Below are positions 1 through 12,800 of a stretch of DNA of 30,691 bases, piece by piece. The notes below the pieces were generated by a model. That model did no database searches and was not told the DNA's origin. It worked only from the letters and a program-made list of their open reading frames with translations. Both the position numbers and the translations under genes were made by a program. Position 1 is the first letter of the stretch. Each line of letters begins with the position of its first letter. Source of the stretch: Cafeteria roenbergensis. Taxonomy: Eukaryota > Sar > Bigyra > Bicosoecida > Cafeteriaceae. The stretch covers positions 1-30,691 of the forward strand of contig VLTN01000116.1 of NCBI GenBank assembly GCA_008330645.1, given 5' to 3'.

Positions 1-369
1 CCGTCCTCTCGGCCGCCCTCAGCGTTCCTGTGCATGCAAGCGAATTCGTCGGCGCAGTTGTCCGAGCACACACCACGCAAGAGGCCACCAGCGCGTCACG
101 CAAAGCAAAATCGAACCCGCAAGGCGAGCGGCAAGCGTTCTGTGTGACGGCTTGCTTGCCCGGAACCAGAAAAGAGGCAGCATGTGCCCCTGTCTATGAT
201 AAACGAATCGCGCACCTTCGGCGATGGTGCCCAGACTGGCACAGGTGGCGGCTGGAACAGGCAGCGGCTGACGTGGCGTGCTCCGGCCGCTGCCGCCGAG
301 GTCTGCTGGCACGTCCGCCCCGTCAAGGAGATGCGCATCGCCCTTGAGCCAGGCGAAGAAGCCTTTGGC
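1..369. other. Flank 3' of the giant gene, no gene recognised
   Basis: This stretch is slightly less GC-extreme than the rest. Short open frames exist on both strands, but none shows a domain, a Cys pattern or a hydrophobic design. It is presumably the 3' untranslated and intergenic region of the giant gene. No poly(A) signal or structured RNA is evident. Confidence 0.4.
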
Positions 370-889
370 TCAATCCTTCCCGCCGTCCTTGGCATTGCTG
401 GAGGGCGGCGCAGCGCGCGTCGGGGTGGACCGGCGATGCGCCTGGCCGCGTGCGCGCCGCGCGGCATCGGCTGCACCCTTGGCCAGCAGCTTGGCGGCGG
501 AGGCGTTCGATGCCCTGGCCATCCCCTCCAGCATCGCTAGCTCTTGCGGCCCAGGCTTGGCGGCTGCCGGAGCCTCGGCCGCCCTGCCGTCGGTGCAGCT
601 CGCCTTGCTCTCGGCCTCTACGCCCTGCGCGCTGCGGCCGAGCGCTCTGAACCCCGCCTTCTGGGTCCACATCGGGTTTCGGGCGGTTGTGCTCCACTCC
701 GGAGCCCGCTTCTTCAGCCAGCAAAGTCAACTGGTTGCTATGTGCCCGAGCAGCGTGCCGGCCGCCGGGGAGCGCGAGACTTCTTGCCCCGCCAGAGGCG
801 GCTCCAGAAACCACGTCATGCGCGTGCTTGCGCTTGGCAGAAGCACAGGGCAGCGTCGCCGCGGCGAAGCGAGCCAGCAGGGGGAAGCG
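370..889 (-). other. Cytoplasmic tail and C-terminus
   Basis: After the last helix the frame continues with RFPLLARFAAATLPCASAKR. A further shift near 700-780 would give TQKAGFRALGRSAQGVEAES, then ELAMLEGMARASNASAAKLL and the terminus SSNAKDGGKD before TGA at 370-372. The tail is Ala-, Arg- and Lys-rich with no recognised domain. If the shift is not real, the frame of the membrane domain ends at about 323 with an unconvincing Gln/Arg-rich sequence. Confidence 0.5.
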
Positions 890-3800
890 CACCGCCACCA
901 GTGCGAACACGAGCAACGCCAGCGCCAGCTGGACGGCCACCATCAGGATGCCCACCAGCCGCATGGCCTCCAGGTCGGGCAGTCCGTACGGAGGCACGAA
1001 GGCCAGCGCCATGGCCAGGACCACGGCGCGCCCTACCACCACGACCGTCTTGACGGCGTGCGCAGCGCCCGAGGACGCGGGCGTGGTGGCCAGGAGCAGC
1101 GTCAGGACCAGCACCTGCTTGGCCAGCATGGCCCCGACCTGCGCTCCGGGCCGCGAGTCCAGGGCCACGAGGAGCATCGAAGTGGCGAAGCGGTCGCCGA
1201 GCGCCGCCAGGAGCCACCACCGGCCCGCTGCGCGCTCGTGGTCCGAGCGCCCCGTGGCGTCAAAGACGCGCGCCCCGCGGCCCTGGTGGGCGTGAACCAA
1301 GTACGGCGGCGAGCCCACGTGGACCGGCCCGCCGCCGGGGGCGCTCCCCAGCTGCTGGCAGCAGCCGCACAGGGGCGCCAACCAGGCGAACGGCCGCTGC
1401 CGCAGCACGCTGTGCGCCTGCAGCGCAACGAAGCCCAGCGAAAACCCGAAGAGCAGCAGCCACCCGGCGAGGCGGTGGTCAGCGGCGTCGTTCGGCCCGC
1501 CTGGAACGCGCGAGACTTCAAACATTCCGGCGAGCGTCAGCGACGAAAAGTAGATGCTGGCCACAGCCGCCATCGCGACAGCCAGCCTGTTGGCCAGCGC
1601 GGTCGGCCCGTGGATGCGTGGACGCCGCGACGCGGTGCTCCGAGGCTCGGCGGGCTTGGGCTCCTCCGCTCCGCCCGGCTTGGTCGGCACCAGCGACCCG
1701 CGCTTGCCGCCAGCCTTGGCCTTCACGGAGCCAGCCCGCAAAGGAGTGACCACGGAGAACTCAGACGAGGGAATGGGCTTGCCCGCGCCGGAACCCGCGC
1801 GGCTGTCCGGCCTTGTGAGGAAGCAGGAAGTCACGATGAGGAATCCGAAGGCCAGCGCAAAAGCCGCTTCCGCGGCAGCAAGCGACACTGCGCCCAGCTC
1901 GAGCAAGTCCTCCGGGCGGGCACCCAGCGGGGAGGCCAGCGCCCGCACCGACGATGGGACGCTCGAGTCGCCGACAGGGTCCTCCGGGAAGGCCAGCCAC
2001 CAAGAAGCCTCGCCTCCGCCGGAAGTCCCGATTCCGACTGCGCTCACCGATGCGTTTGCTGTGCTACGACGCGTTGGCGTCCCCACACCATGTCGAGGGA
2101 GGCGACGGACGCAGCACACCCCAGACTCCAGGAAATCAGCCCCGTGGACGACACGACAGCTCGCCGCTGCGCCGCAGCACTGGCGGGGCAGTCAGGTGCA
2201 GCTGGGAGAGCATCACCGCGAACTGCCCGTGTCCGCAACGTCCAGCAACGCCCATGCCACCACAGCGAGCGACGGCAGCGCCGACGCGATGGCCGAGCCA
2301 GGGCCTCAGAGTGGAGGGGAGCGCCCCCCCACACCGCGCGGGAGGAGTCGATCACTCCCTGCAGCAAGGCAAGCCCGACTGTCGACAGGAGCACCACGGT
2401 GTGCGCGCGCCGCCAGAGCGCTCTTCGTCGCGCTCTCGTCGCCGAAGACTGCGACGGGGAGCGCCGCGGCATCCGCGGAGGCGTTGCAAACGCCCTTGCC
2501 CGATTCCATCGCCTCTGGCTCCACGGCCTCGACCCAAGCCGCCTGCAGCAACGAAGCGTTCGAGGTGACGCCTTCCGGGTCTGGCGCGCAGAGCGGGCAG
2601 TCCGAGCCCGCCGCCCAGTCCCCGGGAGGCGGGCATGGGGCTGCGCAGACGATCGTGCCTTCCAACACCACCGACCCCCGGGCGCTATCCATCTCCAAGG
2701 CCCCGCCTTGGGAGCTGACAGGGCCGGAGGCGGCGCCCAGCAGAGGGTCTGCTGAGTCCTGCGTTGCGGACCGCAGGCGGGCCTCCACGCTCGTGCGGCT
2801 GCCCGGGCCGCTCGGGGGCCATCCCCCGCTCGGAGGCGGAACAACCGCGCTTGCCACCATGCGCGCGCCAGTGACGAAGGGTCCGTCAGCGCTGAAGCCA
2901 GAGGCACCGCTGCTGCCCACGAGCGCCGCGCCCCCAGACGACAGCGGCGGCATCACCACGGCTCTGGCGGTCGCAGCCTCGGCAAAGCCTGCCACAGCCC
3001 CAACCCCTGCCCCGAAGCTGAGCAAGGACGGACTCAGAGGGCAGACCCGCTGCGCCTGTGCCGGTCGCCCTGACGCGGACCGGCAGCTCGATGCGGATCC
3101 CGCAGGACCTGGCACTCGCCGCCGCTGCCGACGAGCAGATGCCGCACGAGTCCAGCCACAGCGGCGGCTCGCAGCAGAGGCCTCGGGCGTCCACAAACGC
3201 CGCAGCCGCTCAAGCTCGATCGCCCGCCAAGACCAGCCGTGCCTGCGTAGCCCCGAACGAAGTCCGTCGACGTGCCCAGCACCGAGCGCTCGTCGCCCGT
3301 CTCCGCCGAGAGCACGAGGCGCAGCTGCCTGCCGACTGCCAGGCTCGTTGCGGCAACTCCGAGGCCATCGAACTGGACGACGCCGCTCCGCGCTGCGACG
3401 GACAGGGAGGGCATGGCCGAGCCGGAGGCTGGCGGCCCGGCCACGGGCTGGAGGGTGGCCACTTCGGAGCCCCGCTCGCCCGAGAAAGGCGGCGATGCGA
3501 ACAATGGTGGAAGAGTCGCTCTCGACAGCCTGCCCGAAGTCGTCCACCAGCACCGCGCGAGGCGCAGGCTGCAGCAGCTCGCCCCGCACAAGGGACGCCG
3601 GCGCCTGCAGCAGCTTGATGCCGGTGGCGAAGCCGGAGCGCCCGGTGATGCGGAACGCCCCTGTGCTGGCGAAGTACGCCTGGGCGCGCTCCCAAGGGCC
3701 AGCGCTGCTGCCAGAGACCGAGTACTCCAGCACGAGCACGACCGAGCCGCGAGGGTGGGATGGCACGCCGCAGTCGATGAACGAGTCCGCCGGAGGCGAG

Positions 3801-6800
3801 CAGGCTGCCGCCATCGACCCCGCCAGCCGCACGCGTGAGGCGGCGTCCGCAACCACGAACGCGGAAGCTGGCCGACGGCGACGAGGCAAAGTTGCCTCCC
3901 GAGAGGCGCACGCTGGACCCAACTCCCGACGCTCCCGAAGCGGGCGACACGCTCGACACGAACGGCGCCCCGGCCTGCAGCACCGCCGACTCGTCCACCA
4001 AGAAGCTGAACTGCGGCGCCGCGGCGGAGATGGAGCCCGTGCTAACGCCGTTGCTGCTCAGTGCCGAGGCCGAGGCACTGATCCTGGCGGTCCCTGAGCC
4101 GATGTCCTGGCGCGCGCACACGCCGAACGCACAGCGTCCGCCCAGACAGTAGCTGGCCACAGCGCAAGCCCGCTCCAGGGGGCAGGGCGCGCACTTGCCG
4201 CCGCAGTCTCCAGGGCGCACTCGGCGGCAAGCTGGCAAACCCCACCGCCACACCTTCCCGAGGCGCAGTCCGCGGCCTCCTCGCATCGGGCATACGCGGG
4301 GCACAGCCGCTGCCTGCCGCATGCGCTGCCGCAGTCCAAGTCGGCCTCGCGGTCGCGCTGCCACACGCCGTCGTAGCAGCTGCCCGTTCCGCACGTTCCC
4401 AGCGCGGCGCCCGAGAACGGCAGGCGGCAACTCCCCGACGAGCACTGCGAGTCCACCTGGCAGGCGCCTCCCGTGGCTGTCAACCCGCAGGCGGGGCCGA
4501 CGTCCACAGCCACCTCGCCGGCGTCCTGCCGGCCGTTGCTGCAGTTGCGCGGCAGTGAGCAGGCACCGTCCACGCATCTCGAGTCCGCGGCGGAGCAGTC
4601 TTCGTGCACTTGGCACGCGGCGAGCGGGCCGCAGCCAGCAGCGCACGACCCGCCACCGTCCACGCAGGTCTCGTCGCCCGAGAGCACCGCATCGGCGCAG
4701 TGCTCCACGCTGCAGACGCCCTGCTGCGGGTGGCAGAAGCGGCTCAGGCACTCCGAGCCAAGTCGGCACTTGGCGCCAGAGCCGCGGAGCGACCCGCATG
4801 GCCCTCCCAAGTCTGTCGAAGTCTCGCCCGCGTCGGCGTCGAGCACGCCGTTGGCGCAGTGGCCAGGGAGGATGCACCGGCCGCTGGCGCTGTCGCGCAG
4901 CCCAGACACACACGCGCTGGCAGCGGGCGACTCCTGCCCCGCCTCGCACAGCCCGCACCCCCCCGATCCGCACCGCCCGGCGCACGTGGGCCGGCACACC
5001 CCTGACGAACACAGCAGCCCGTCGCCGCAGTGGGAGTGCGCAGCGCAGCCGAGCCCCTCCCCGCAGGGCCCGCACAGGCCGCCGCACGTCCCGTTGCCCG
5101 CCGGGCACACCAAGGAGACCCTGCCCTCGCTTGCCCCCCACGCCGGTCCCCAGTCTCCCGATGCAGTGGTGAGGTTTAGGAGGTCAGACTGCGACAGCGG
5201 CGCGCACTTTCCAGCGCTGCAGGCTCCGACACACGCTGAGTCGCTGCGGCAGGCCGCCCCGGGCGAGCACAGAGGGCAGCCAGACTCGGGCGGGCCGCAG
5301 TCCACGCCGTGCTCCAGTCCGTCCGCCACCCCGTTGTCGCACCTTGGCGCCCTCGCAAAGGCCGCTGACGCACAGCCCGGTGCACTGCGCCGAGTCAGAG
5401 CAGGACACCCCCGGCTGGCAAAGCGCGCACCGAGGCCCGCCGCAGTCGCCGCCCGGCGCCTCGTCCACCTGCGCGATGCCGTCCGAGCAGGTGGGCTGGG
5501 CGCAGAAGCCGCCCGAGCACGACCGCGACGCGCAGTCGGTGCCAGCAGAGCACCGGCTCCCAGCTGGGCAGCGCGCGCACCCCGAGTCGCCCCCGCAGTC
5601 GACTCCCGTCTCCTTGCCGTTGCGCCTGCCGTCGCTGCACGACGGACGCTCGCACACGCGAGCCAGCGGGTTGCACACCCCGGAGCCGCAGTCCCTGTCG
5701 CTGTCGCAGCCGAGCAAGTCTGCGCAGGGCGGGCAGTCGGGGCCGCCCCCGTCGGTGCACGTCTCTTTGCCGTCCTTGACCTGGTTGAAGCACGACGGCA
5801 GTGACGCGCACGCGCCCCCCAAGCACAAGCCGGACAGGCAGTCGGCATCCGCGCTGCACCGCGCCCCCACGGGGCAGCCAGGGCAGCTGACAGTGGCGTT
5901 TCCGCCCCCCGGGGCGGATCCGCAGTCGACGTCGCTCTCGGCGGCGGGGTTGAACACGCCGTCGTCGCAGCTGGCGGCCTGGCACACGCCGCCGCTGCAA
6001 GCCCCTCCCGTGGCGCAATCCGTCTCAACGCGGCAAGTCTCGCCAAGCTGGCACATGCCGGCGCCCGCCAGCCGGTCAGAGCAAGGCTCGTCCCCGTTGG
6101 TCACGCCGTCAGAGAGGCTGGGAGGCGCGCAGAGTCCTGGCGCGTCGACGCTCGGAGTGCTGAAGGCTGCGCCCACCGACCGGCACACACCCGAGGTGCA
6201 CTGCTGGGAGGAAGCACAGTGGCTGAAGTCGTCGAGGCCAGTGGCATTGACGTCCACCGCTGCCGAGGCGCCACCGCCCGAGCTGGGATCCAGCGAGCTG
6301 GCCTGGCAGGTGCCCAAGAGGCAAGCCAGGCCATCGCTGCAGTCGGAGGCATTCTGACAGCGCGAGCCGCGGTCGCACGGCCCACAGGTCCCGCCGCAGT
6401 CGGTGTCGGTCTCAAAGTGATCTTCCCCGGGCGATCCCTGCCGGATTCCATCAGCACAGCTGGCTTGGGTGCAGTTTCCGCGCTTGCAGACGCCGCTCGC
6501 GCAAGACGACCCCGACCTGCACACCGAGCCAGCCGAGCTGAGCGAAGAGCAAGCCACCGGCCCGTTCACAGGGCAAGGGTCGACCGAGTCTGTCCAGTCC
6601 AGCACGCCGCACGAGCTCGAGAGCACTGCGTTGTCCGTCCTGAGCAGCTGCGCCTCCAGCTCAAGTCCAGCCAGCTGAGCTTCGAGTTTCACGATCATCT
6701 CCAGCCGTTCTTGTGCCATTGCACTGGACTGCAGCTGTTCAGCGCTGAGCGTCGCGAGAGAGGCGTTCAGCATGGCAATGCTTCCCCGAAGGCTCTCCAC

Positions 6801-9800
6801 CTCAAGCGCCAGGTCGGCTGCTCGCTGTTCCGCCTGAGCACCTTGCGCTTGTTCCGCCGCCAACTCTAGCGTCAGCGAGCTGACTTGAGAGCGAGCGTCG
6901 CCCAAAGCCGTCTCCAGCTCGATCGTCCTCGACTCCAAGCCCACGATGCGGGTGGCGCGGGTGGCAGCCAGCTGAATTGCCAGGGCAAGGTCGCGCCTGG
7001 CGTCTCTGAGTTGGAAGTCGAGCAGCATGGAGGCATCCAGCGCCTCGTCCCGGTCAGCGCGCATCGCCTGCAGGGCGTCGTCAAGCGCCTTGAACTGAGC
7101 GAGCAGGTCAGCGCTGGCCACAGACCCGCAGCTCGCATTGCCGCTCCCTGCCCCCTCCAGCAGCTGGAGCAGCATCTGATTTTGCAGCAGCAGCGTTGTC
7201 CGCTCGTCTGCGCAGGATGAGTTGAGCCGGTTGAACCGCTGCTCCAGTCCGATGTAGTCTGGGAACTTGCAGGAGCCGTCGTCGAGCGAGCCGGGCAGGA
7301 AGTTCAGCGCCGCGTCGTACGCGCAGCCGCTAGCGAACGAGTCGCTGAATGTACACGAGCCATCATTCACTTCTGCCAAGGGGCTGAAGTTCAGTGCGAG
7401 CTGGTTTGTGCAGCCCGGGATGCGGTCGAACGCGCACATCGAGCTGTTGGACACCGTGGCGGCAGGGTTGAAGTTCTCAGCGGAGCTGTTGGTACACCCC
7501 GTCACGGGCAGTGGGCCCACGTCGTCCCCGTCAGCGTCGCAGTACTTGATGGTTCGCGGCCCAATCACGCTCCCGGCCGCCTCCACGGTGGCGTTGCAAA
7601 CGGCGATGCTCGGAGGCAGGACGACCTGCGCGCCGACGTCCACAGCAATGCGCAACCCCTTGAGCTCGGCTTGGGTTGTCACCACGCGCTGCACGGAATA
7701 CGTAGCGACCTCTGCAGAGTCCCGCACAATCGCATGCGTCTCTGTGTTGGACGAGCTCCACGACGCGGTGCCCCCGGTTACGACGACCGAAGTGCCGGCC
7801 TGCAGACGAAGGCTGCCGCTGCCGTCCCCGGAAACCTGCTCAACTTGGAGCAGAGACAATCCTGAATCGGGTGAGTGCCCCCCAGGCTTGATGCTGATGG
7901 TGGCGTGACCGAGAATCTCGAGGCGCGTGAGCAGCTCAATGCTCAGTCCGCGCCCGCCGATCTCTGTGACGCCTGAAGACAGCTTGCCTCGAGCATCCAC
8001 CAGGACAGTGCGGGTGGGAGGGACGGGTGACACAGCGCTTGGGGATGCGCACGACGGCCCCGTGCACGTGAAGGCCGTTCCAGCTGCCGCAAGTTGATCC
8101 GGTGGCCCAGACCCGGCTACAGACACGAAGGTTCCTTCAAACGTCGAGGTGCCACCCAAAAACGAGATCCGCCCACCGGAACCGCCGTTGCTGGCCCAGC
8201 CGGAGCCAACGGGCACCGCATCCCCACCTGAAGCAGAAATGACACCAGTCCCCGACAGGCGTGACGCGACCACAAGCAGCGAGCCAGCAGCTCCGCCTCC
8301 GCCGGCGACTTCACCCGCAACCGCGGCTGCAAGACCGGGAGCGCCGTCCACGGTCACGAGGCCGGCGAGGTCGACGGAGCTGGACGCGGTGAAGTTGCAC
8401 TGGATGAGCAACGACCCCCCGCCCGACCCGCCCGACGCCCCGCCCGACCCGCCCGCGCCGGCGAGCACGGGCCACTCGTAGTCGCCGCAGGTCTGTCCCG
8501 CCGGCCCGCCGCCGTGCATCCCGCCCTCGCCGGCGTCGTCGCCCGCGGAGCAGCTCGCGTCCCGCTCCCCGCCGGCGAACCCGGTGCCGTCGGCGCGGAT
8601 GGCGGCGCCGGGCGCCAGGCGCAGTCCGTCGCGCGCGACCAGCCGCAGCTGCGTCGAACGCGGACCCAGCGCCGTCACTCGCGACGTGGCCAGCACGTCC
8701 ACCTGCGCCGCGCCCACCGACCGCACGCCCGCGTCGAGCGTGAGGGACGCGTCGCCGAGGAGGCGCAGCGACTCGAAGCCGTACCGGCCCTGCGGCCGCC
8801 TCGCCCCGCCCGCCGACGAGCACGACGCCACGCCGGCGGCGCACGCCCACGCGGCCCACTCGCCGTCCGCGCCGGTACCGGTAGCGTTGTCGATCCACAC
8901 GCCGCCCGACCCGCCCAGCGACACGGCGGCGCCCGCATCCAGCGTGAGGTGCCGCACGCCCGACAGCTCGCCGCGCACGGTCACATTGCCGGCCCGCTGG
9001 ACATGATAACGCTCGGAGCCAGCAGCAGCCGTCCGTGCTCTGCAACACGACAAGGTTCAGCGACTGCAGCGCCAGCGCGAATGGCTGCTCGAGGCAGCTG
9101 ACAGCGGACTGAGCGCCTGATGATGCCACGACGTCCAGTCTGGGTGCCAAGCGGCCTCCGCCACGGCTGAAGCTCGAGGTCGTGACACGCACGGCAAGCC
9201 TCGACCGCGACACGCCGGGTCCGGAGACGTTGCCCAGCACGATGCTGGACCGGTCGTCGGGCATGGTCTCGGGGTGGAAGGCCGAGGGGGCGCGGACGGA
9301 GAAGTTGGTCGGCGACCCCAGGTACAGGTGGTCGATCACGAACCGCGCCCGGGGCCGCACGGCGTTGAGCTGTGCGAAGTAGGGCGTGGCGGGGAGGTCG
9401 CCGTTGTCGATCTCCAGACGACGCGTGCCGCACCCGTGCGGGTTCGACTCCGACTCCGACTCCGACCCCGGCGCCGCCCGGCCGTCGCACCACAGCGTCG
9501 TGCCGGCCGCGGCCTGGGCGGACCACGATCCCTGCGCCGCGCCGGCCCGCGTGCGCACGGAGCCCGTGGCGGCGGCCCAGGCGGGCTGGTACGCGTGCAG
9601 GGCGATCCGGCCGCCGGACCCGCCGTTGGCGTTGCTGCTCGCCGACGCGGCGCCTCCGTCGGCGGACAGGGTGCCCGTCACGGCCAGCCGCCCGGCCACC
9701 ACCACCAGCGACCCGCCCGCGCCGCCCGCGCCGCTCGACCCGGACCCGGCGTGGCCGTCCACGGTCACGAGGCCGGCGAGGTCGACGGAGCTGGACGCGG

Positions 9801-12800
9801 TGAAGTTGCACTGGATGAGCAACGACCCCCCGCCCGACCCGCCCGACGCCCCGCCCGCCCCCGCCCGCGCCGGCGAGCACGGGCCACTCGTAGTCGCCGC
9901 AGGTCTGTCCCGCCGGCCCGCCGCCGTGCATCCCGCCCTCGCCGGCGTCGTCGCCCTCGAAGCAGCTCGCGTCCCGCTCCCCGCCGGCGAACCCGATGCC
10001 GTCGGCGCGGATGGCGGCGCCGGGCGCCAGGCGCAGTCCGTCGCGCGCGACCAGCCGCAGCTGCGTCGAACGCGGACCCAGCGCCGTCACTCGCGACGTG
10101 GCCAGCACGTCCACCTGCGCCGCGCCCACCGACCGCACGCCCGCGTCGAGCGTGAGGGACGCGTCGCCGAGGAGGCGCAGCGACTCGAAGCCGTACCGGC
10201 CCTGCGGCCGCCTCGCCCCGCCCGCCGACGAGCACGACGCCACGCCGGCGGCGCACGCCCACGCGGCCCACTCGCCGTCCGCGCCGGTGCCGGTGCCGGT
10301 GGCGTTGTCGATCCACACGCCGCCCGACCCGCCCAGCGACACGGCGGCGCCCGCATCCAGCGTGAGGTGCCGCACGCCCGACAGCTCGCCGCGCACGGTC
10401 ACCGTGGTGGCGCGCAGCCACACCGCCCACGCCAGCATCAGCCGTCCGTGCTCCGCCACGGTCAGCGACCGCAGGCCCAGCGCGAAGGGGTCCGCGGCCG
10501 AGGACTGCGCCGGGCCCACGGTCCAGTCGGTGCCGGCCGCCACGGCGAAGCTCGAGGCGGACACGCCGGGTCCGGAGACGTTGCCCAGCACGATGCTGGA
10601 CCGGTCGTCGGGCATGGTCTCGGGGTGGAAGGCCGAGGGGGCGCGGACGGAGAAGTTGGTCGGCGACCCCAGGTACAGGTGGTCGATCACGAACCGCGCC
10701 CGGGGCCGCACGGCGTTGAGCTGTGCGAAGTAGGGCGTGGCGGGGAGGTCGCCGTTGTCGATCTCCAGACGACGCGTGCCGCACCCGTGCGGGTTCGACT
10801 CCGACTCCGACTCCCCCGGCGCCGCCCGGCCGTCGCACCACAGCGTCGTGCCGGCCGCGGCCTGGGCGGACCACGATCCCTGCGCCGCGCCGGCCCGCGT
10901 GCGCACGGAGCCCGTGGCGGCGGCCCAGGCGGGCTGGTACGCGTGCAGGGCGATCCGGCCGCCGGACCCGCCGTTGGCGTTGCTGCTCGCCGACGCGGCG
11001 CCTCCGTCGGCGGACAGGGTGCCCGTCACGGCCAGCCGCCCGGCCACCACCACCAGCGACCCGCCCGCGCCGCCCGCGCCGCTCGACCCGGACCCGGCGT
11101 GGCCGTCCACGGTCACGAGGCCGGCGAGGTCGACGGAGCTGGACGCGGTGAAGTTGCACTGGATGAGCAACGACCCCCCGCCCGACCCGCCCGACGCCCC
11201 GCCCGACCCGCCCGCGCCGGCCAGCACGGGCCACTCGTAGTCGCCGCAGGTCTGTCCCGCCGGCCCGCCGCCGTGCATCCCGCCCTCGCCGGCGTCGTCG
11301 CCCTCGAAGCAGCTCGCGTCCCGCTCCCCGCCGGCGAACCCGGTGCCGTCGGCGCGGATGGCGGCGCCGGGCGCCAGGCGCAGTCCGTCGCGCGCGACCA
11401 GCCGCAGCTGCGTCGAACGCGGACCCAGCGCCGTCACTCGCGACGTGGCCAGCACGTCCACCTGCGCCGCGCCCACCGACCGCACGCCCGCGTCGAGCGT
11501 GAGGGACGCGTCGCCGAGGAGGCGCAGCGACTCGAAGCCGTACCGGCCCTGCGGCCGCCTCGCCCCGCCCGCCGACGAGCACGACGCCACGCCGGCGGCG
11601 CACGCCCACGCGGCCCACTCGCCGTCCGCGCCGGTGCCGGTGCCGGTGGCGTTGTCGATCCACACGCCGCCCGACCCGCCCAGCGACACGGCGGCGCCCG
11701 CATCCAGCGTGAGGTGCCGCACGCCCGACAGCTCGCCGCGCACGGTCACCGTGGTGGCGCGCAGCCACACCGCCCACGCCAGCATCAGCCGTCCGTGCTC
11801 CGCCACGGTCAGCGACCGCAGGCCCAGCGCGAAGGGGTCCGCGGCCGAGGACTGCGCCGGGCCCACGGTCCAGTCGGTGCCGGCCGCCACGGCGAAGCTC
11901 GAGGCGGACACGCCGGGTCCGGAGACGTTGCCCAGCACGATGCTGGACCGGTCGTCGGGCATGGTCTCGGGGTGGAAGGCCGAGGGGGCGCGGACGGAGA
12001 AGTTGGTCGGCGACCCCAGGTACAGGTGGTCGATCACGAACCGCGCCCGGGGCCGCACGGCGTTGAGCTGTGCGAAGTAGGGCGTGGCGGGGAGGTCGCC
12101 GTTGTCGATCTCCAGACGACGCGTGCCGCACCCGTGCGGGTTCGACTCCGACTCCGACCCCGGCGCCGCCCGGCCGTCGCACCACAGCGTCGTGCCGGCC
12201 GCGGCCTGGGCGGACCACGATCCCTGCGCCGCGCCGGCCCGCGTGCGCACGGAGCCCGTGGCGGCGGCCCAGGCGGGCTGGTACGCGTGCAGGGCGATCC
12301 GGCCGCCGGACCCGCCGTTGGCGTTGCTGCTCGCCGACGCGGCGCCTCCGTCGGCGGACAGGGTGCCCGTCACGGCCAGCCGCCCGGCCACCACCACCAG
12401 CGACCCGCCCGCGCCGCCCGCGCCGCTCGACCCGGACCCGGCGTGGCCGTCCACGGTCACGAGGCCGGCGAGGTCGACGGAGCTGGACGCGGTGAAGTTG
12501 CACTGGATGAGCAACGACCCCCCGCCCCGACCCGCCCGACGCCCCGCCCGACCCGCCCGCGCCGGCGAGCACGGGCCACTCGTAGTCGCCGCAGGTCTGT
12601 CCCGCCGGCCCGCCGCCGTGCATCCCGCCCTCGCCGGCGTCGTCGCCCTCGAAGCAGCTCGCGTCCCGCTCCCCGCCGGCGAACCCGGTGCCGTCGGCGC
12701 GGATGGCGGCGCCGGGCGCCAGGCGCAGTCCGTCGCGCGCGACCAGCCGCAGCTGCGTCGAACGCGGACCCAGCGCCGTCACTCGCGACGTGGCCAGCAC

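Noticed and set aside
19-476. Short minus-strand open frames near the left end (19-312 and 96-476)
   Set aside because: No domain, poor composition, and overlap with the end of the giant gene. One could be an alternative C-terminus if further frame errors exist, but nothing supports it.
12525-12528. Programmed ribosomal frameshift sites at the breaks
   Set aside because: Sister copies of the same unit without the extra base read straight through, and breaks go in both directions at unrelated sequences. Error or random indel is simpler.
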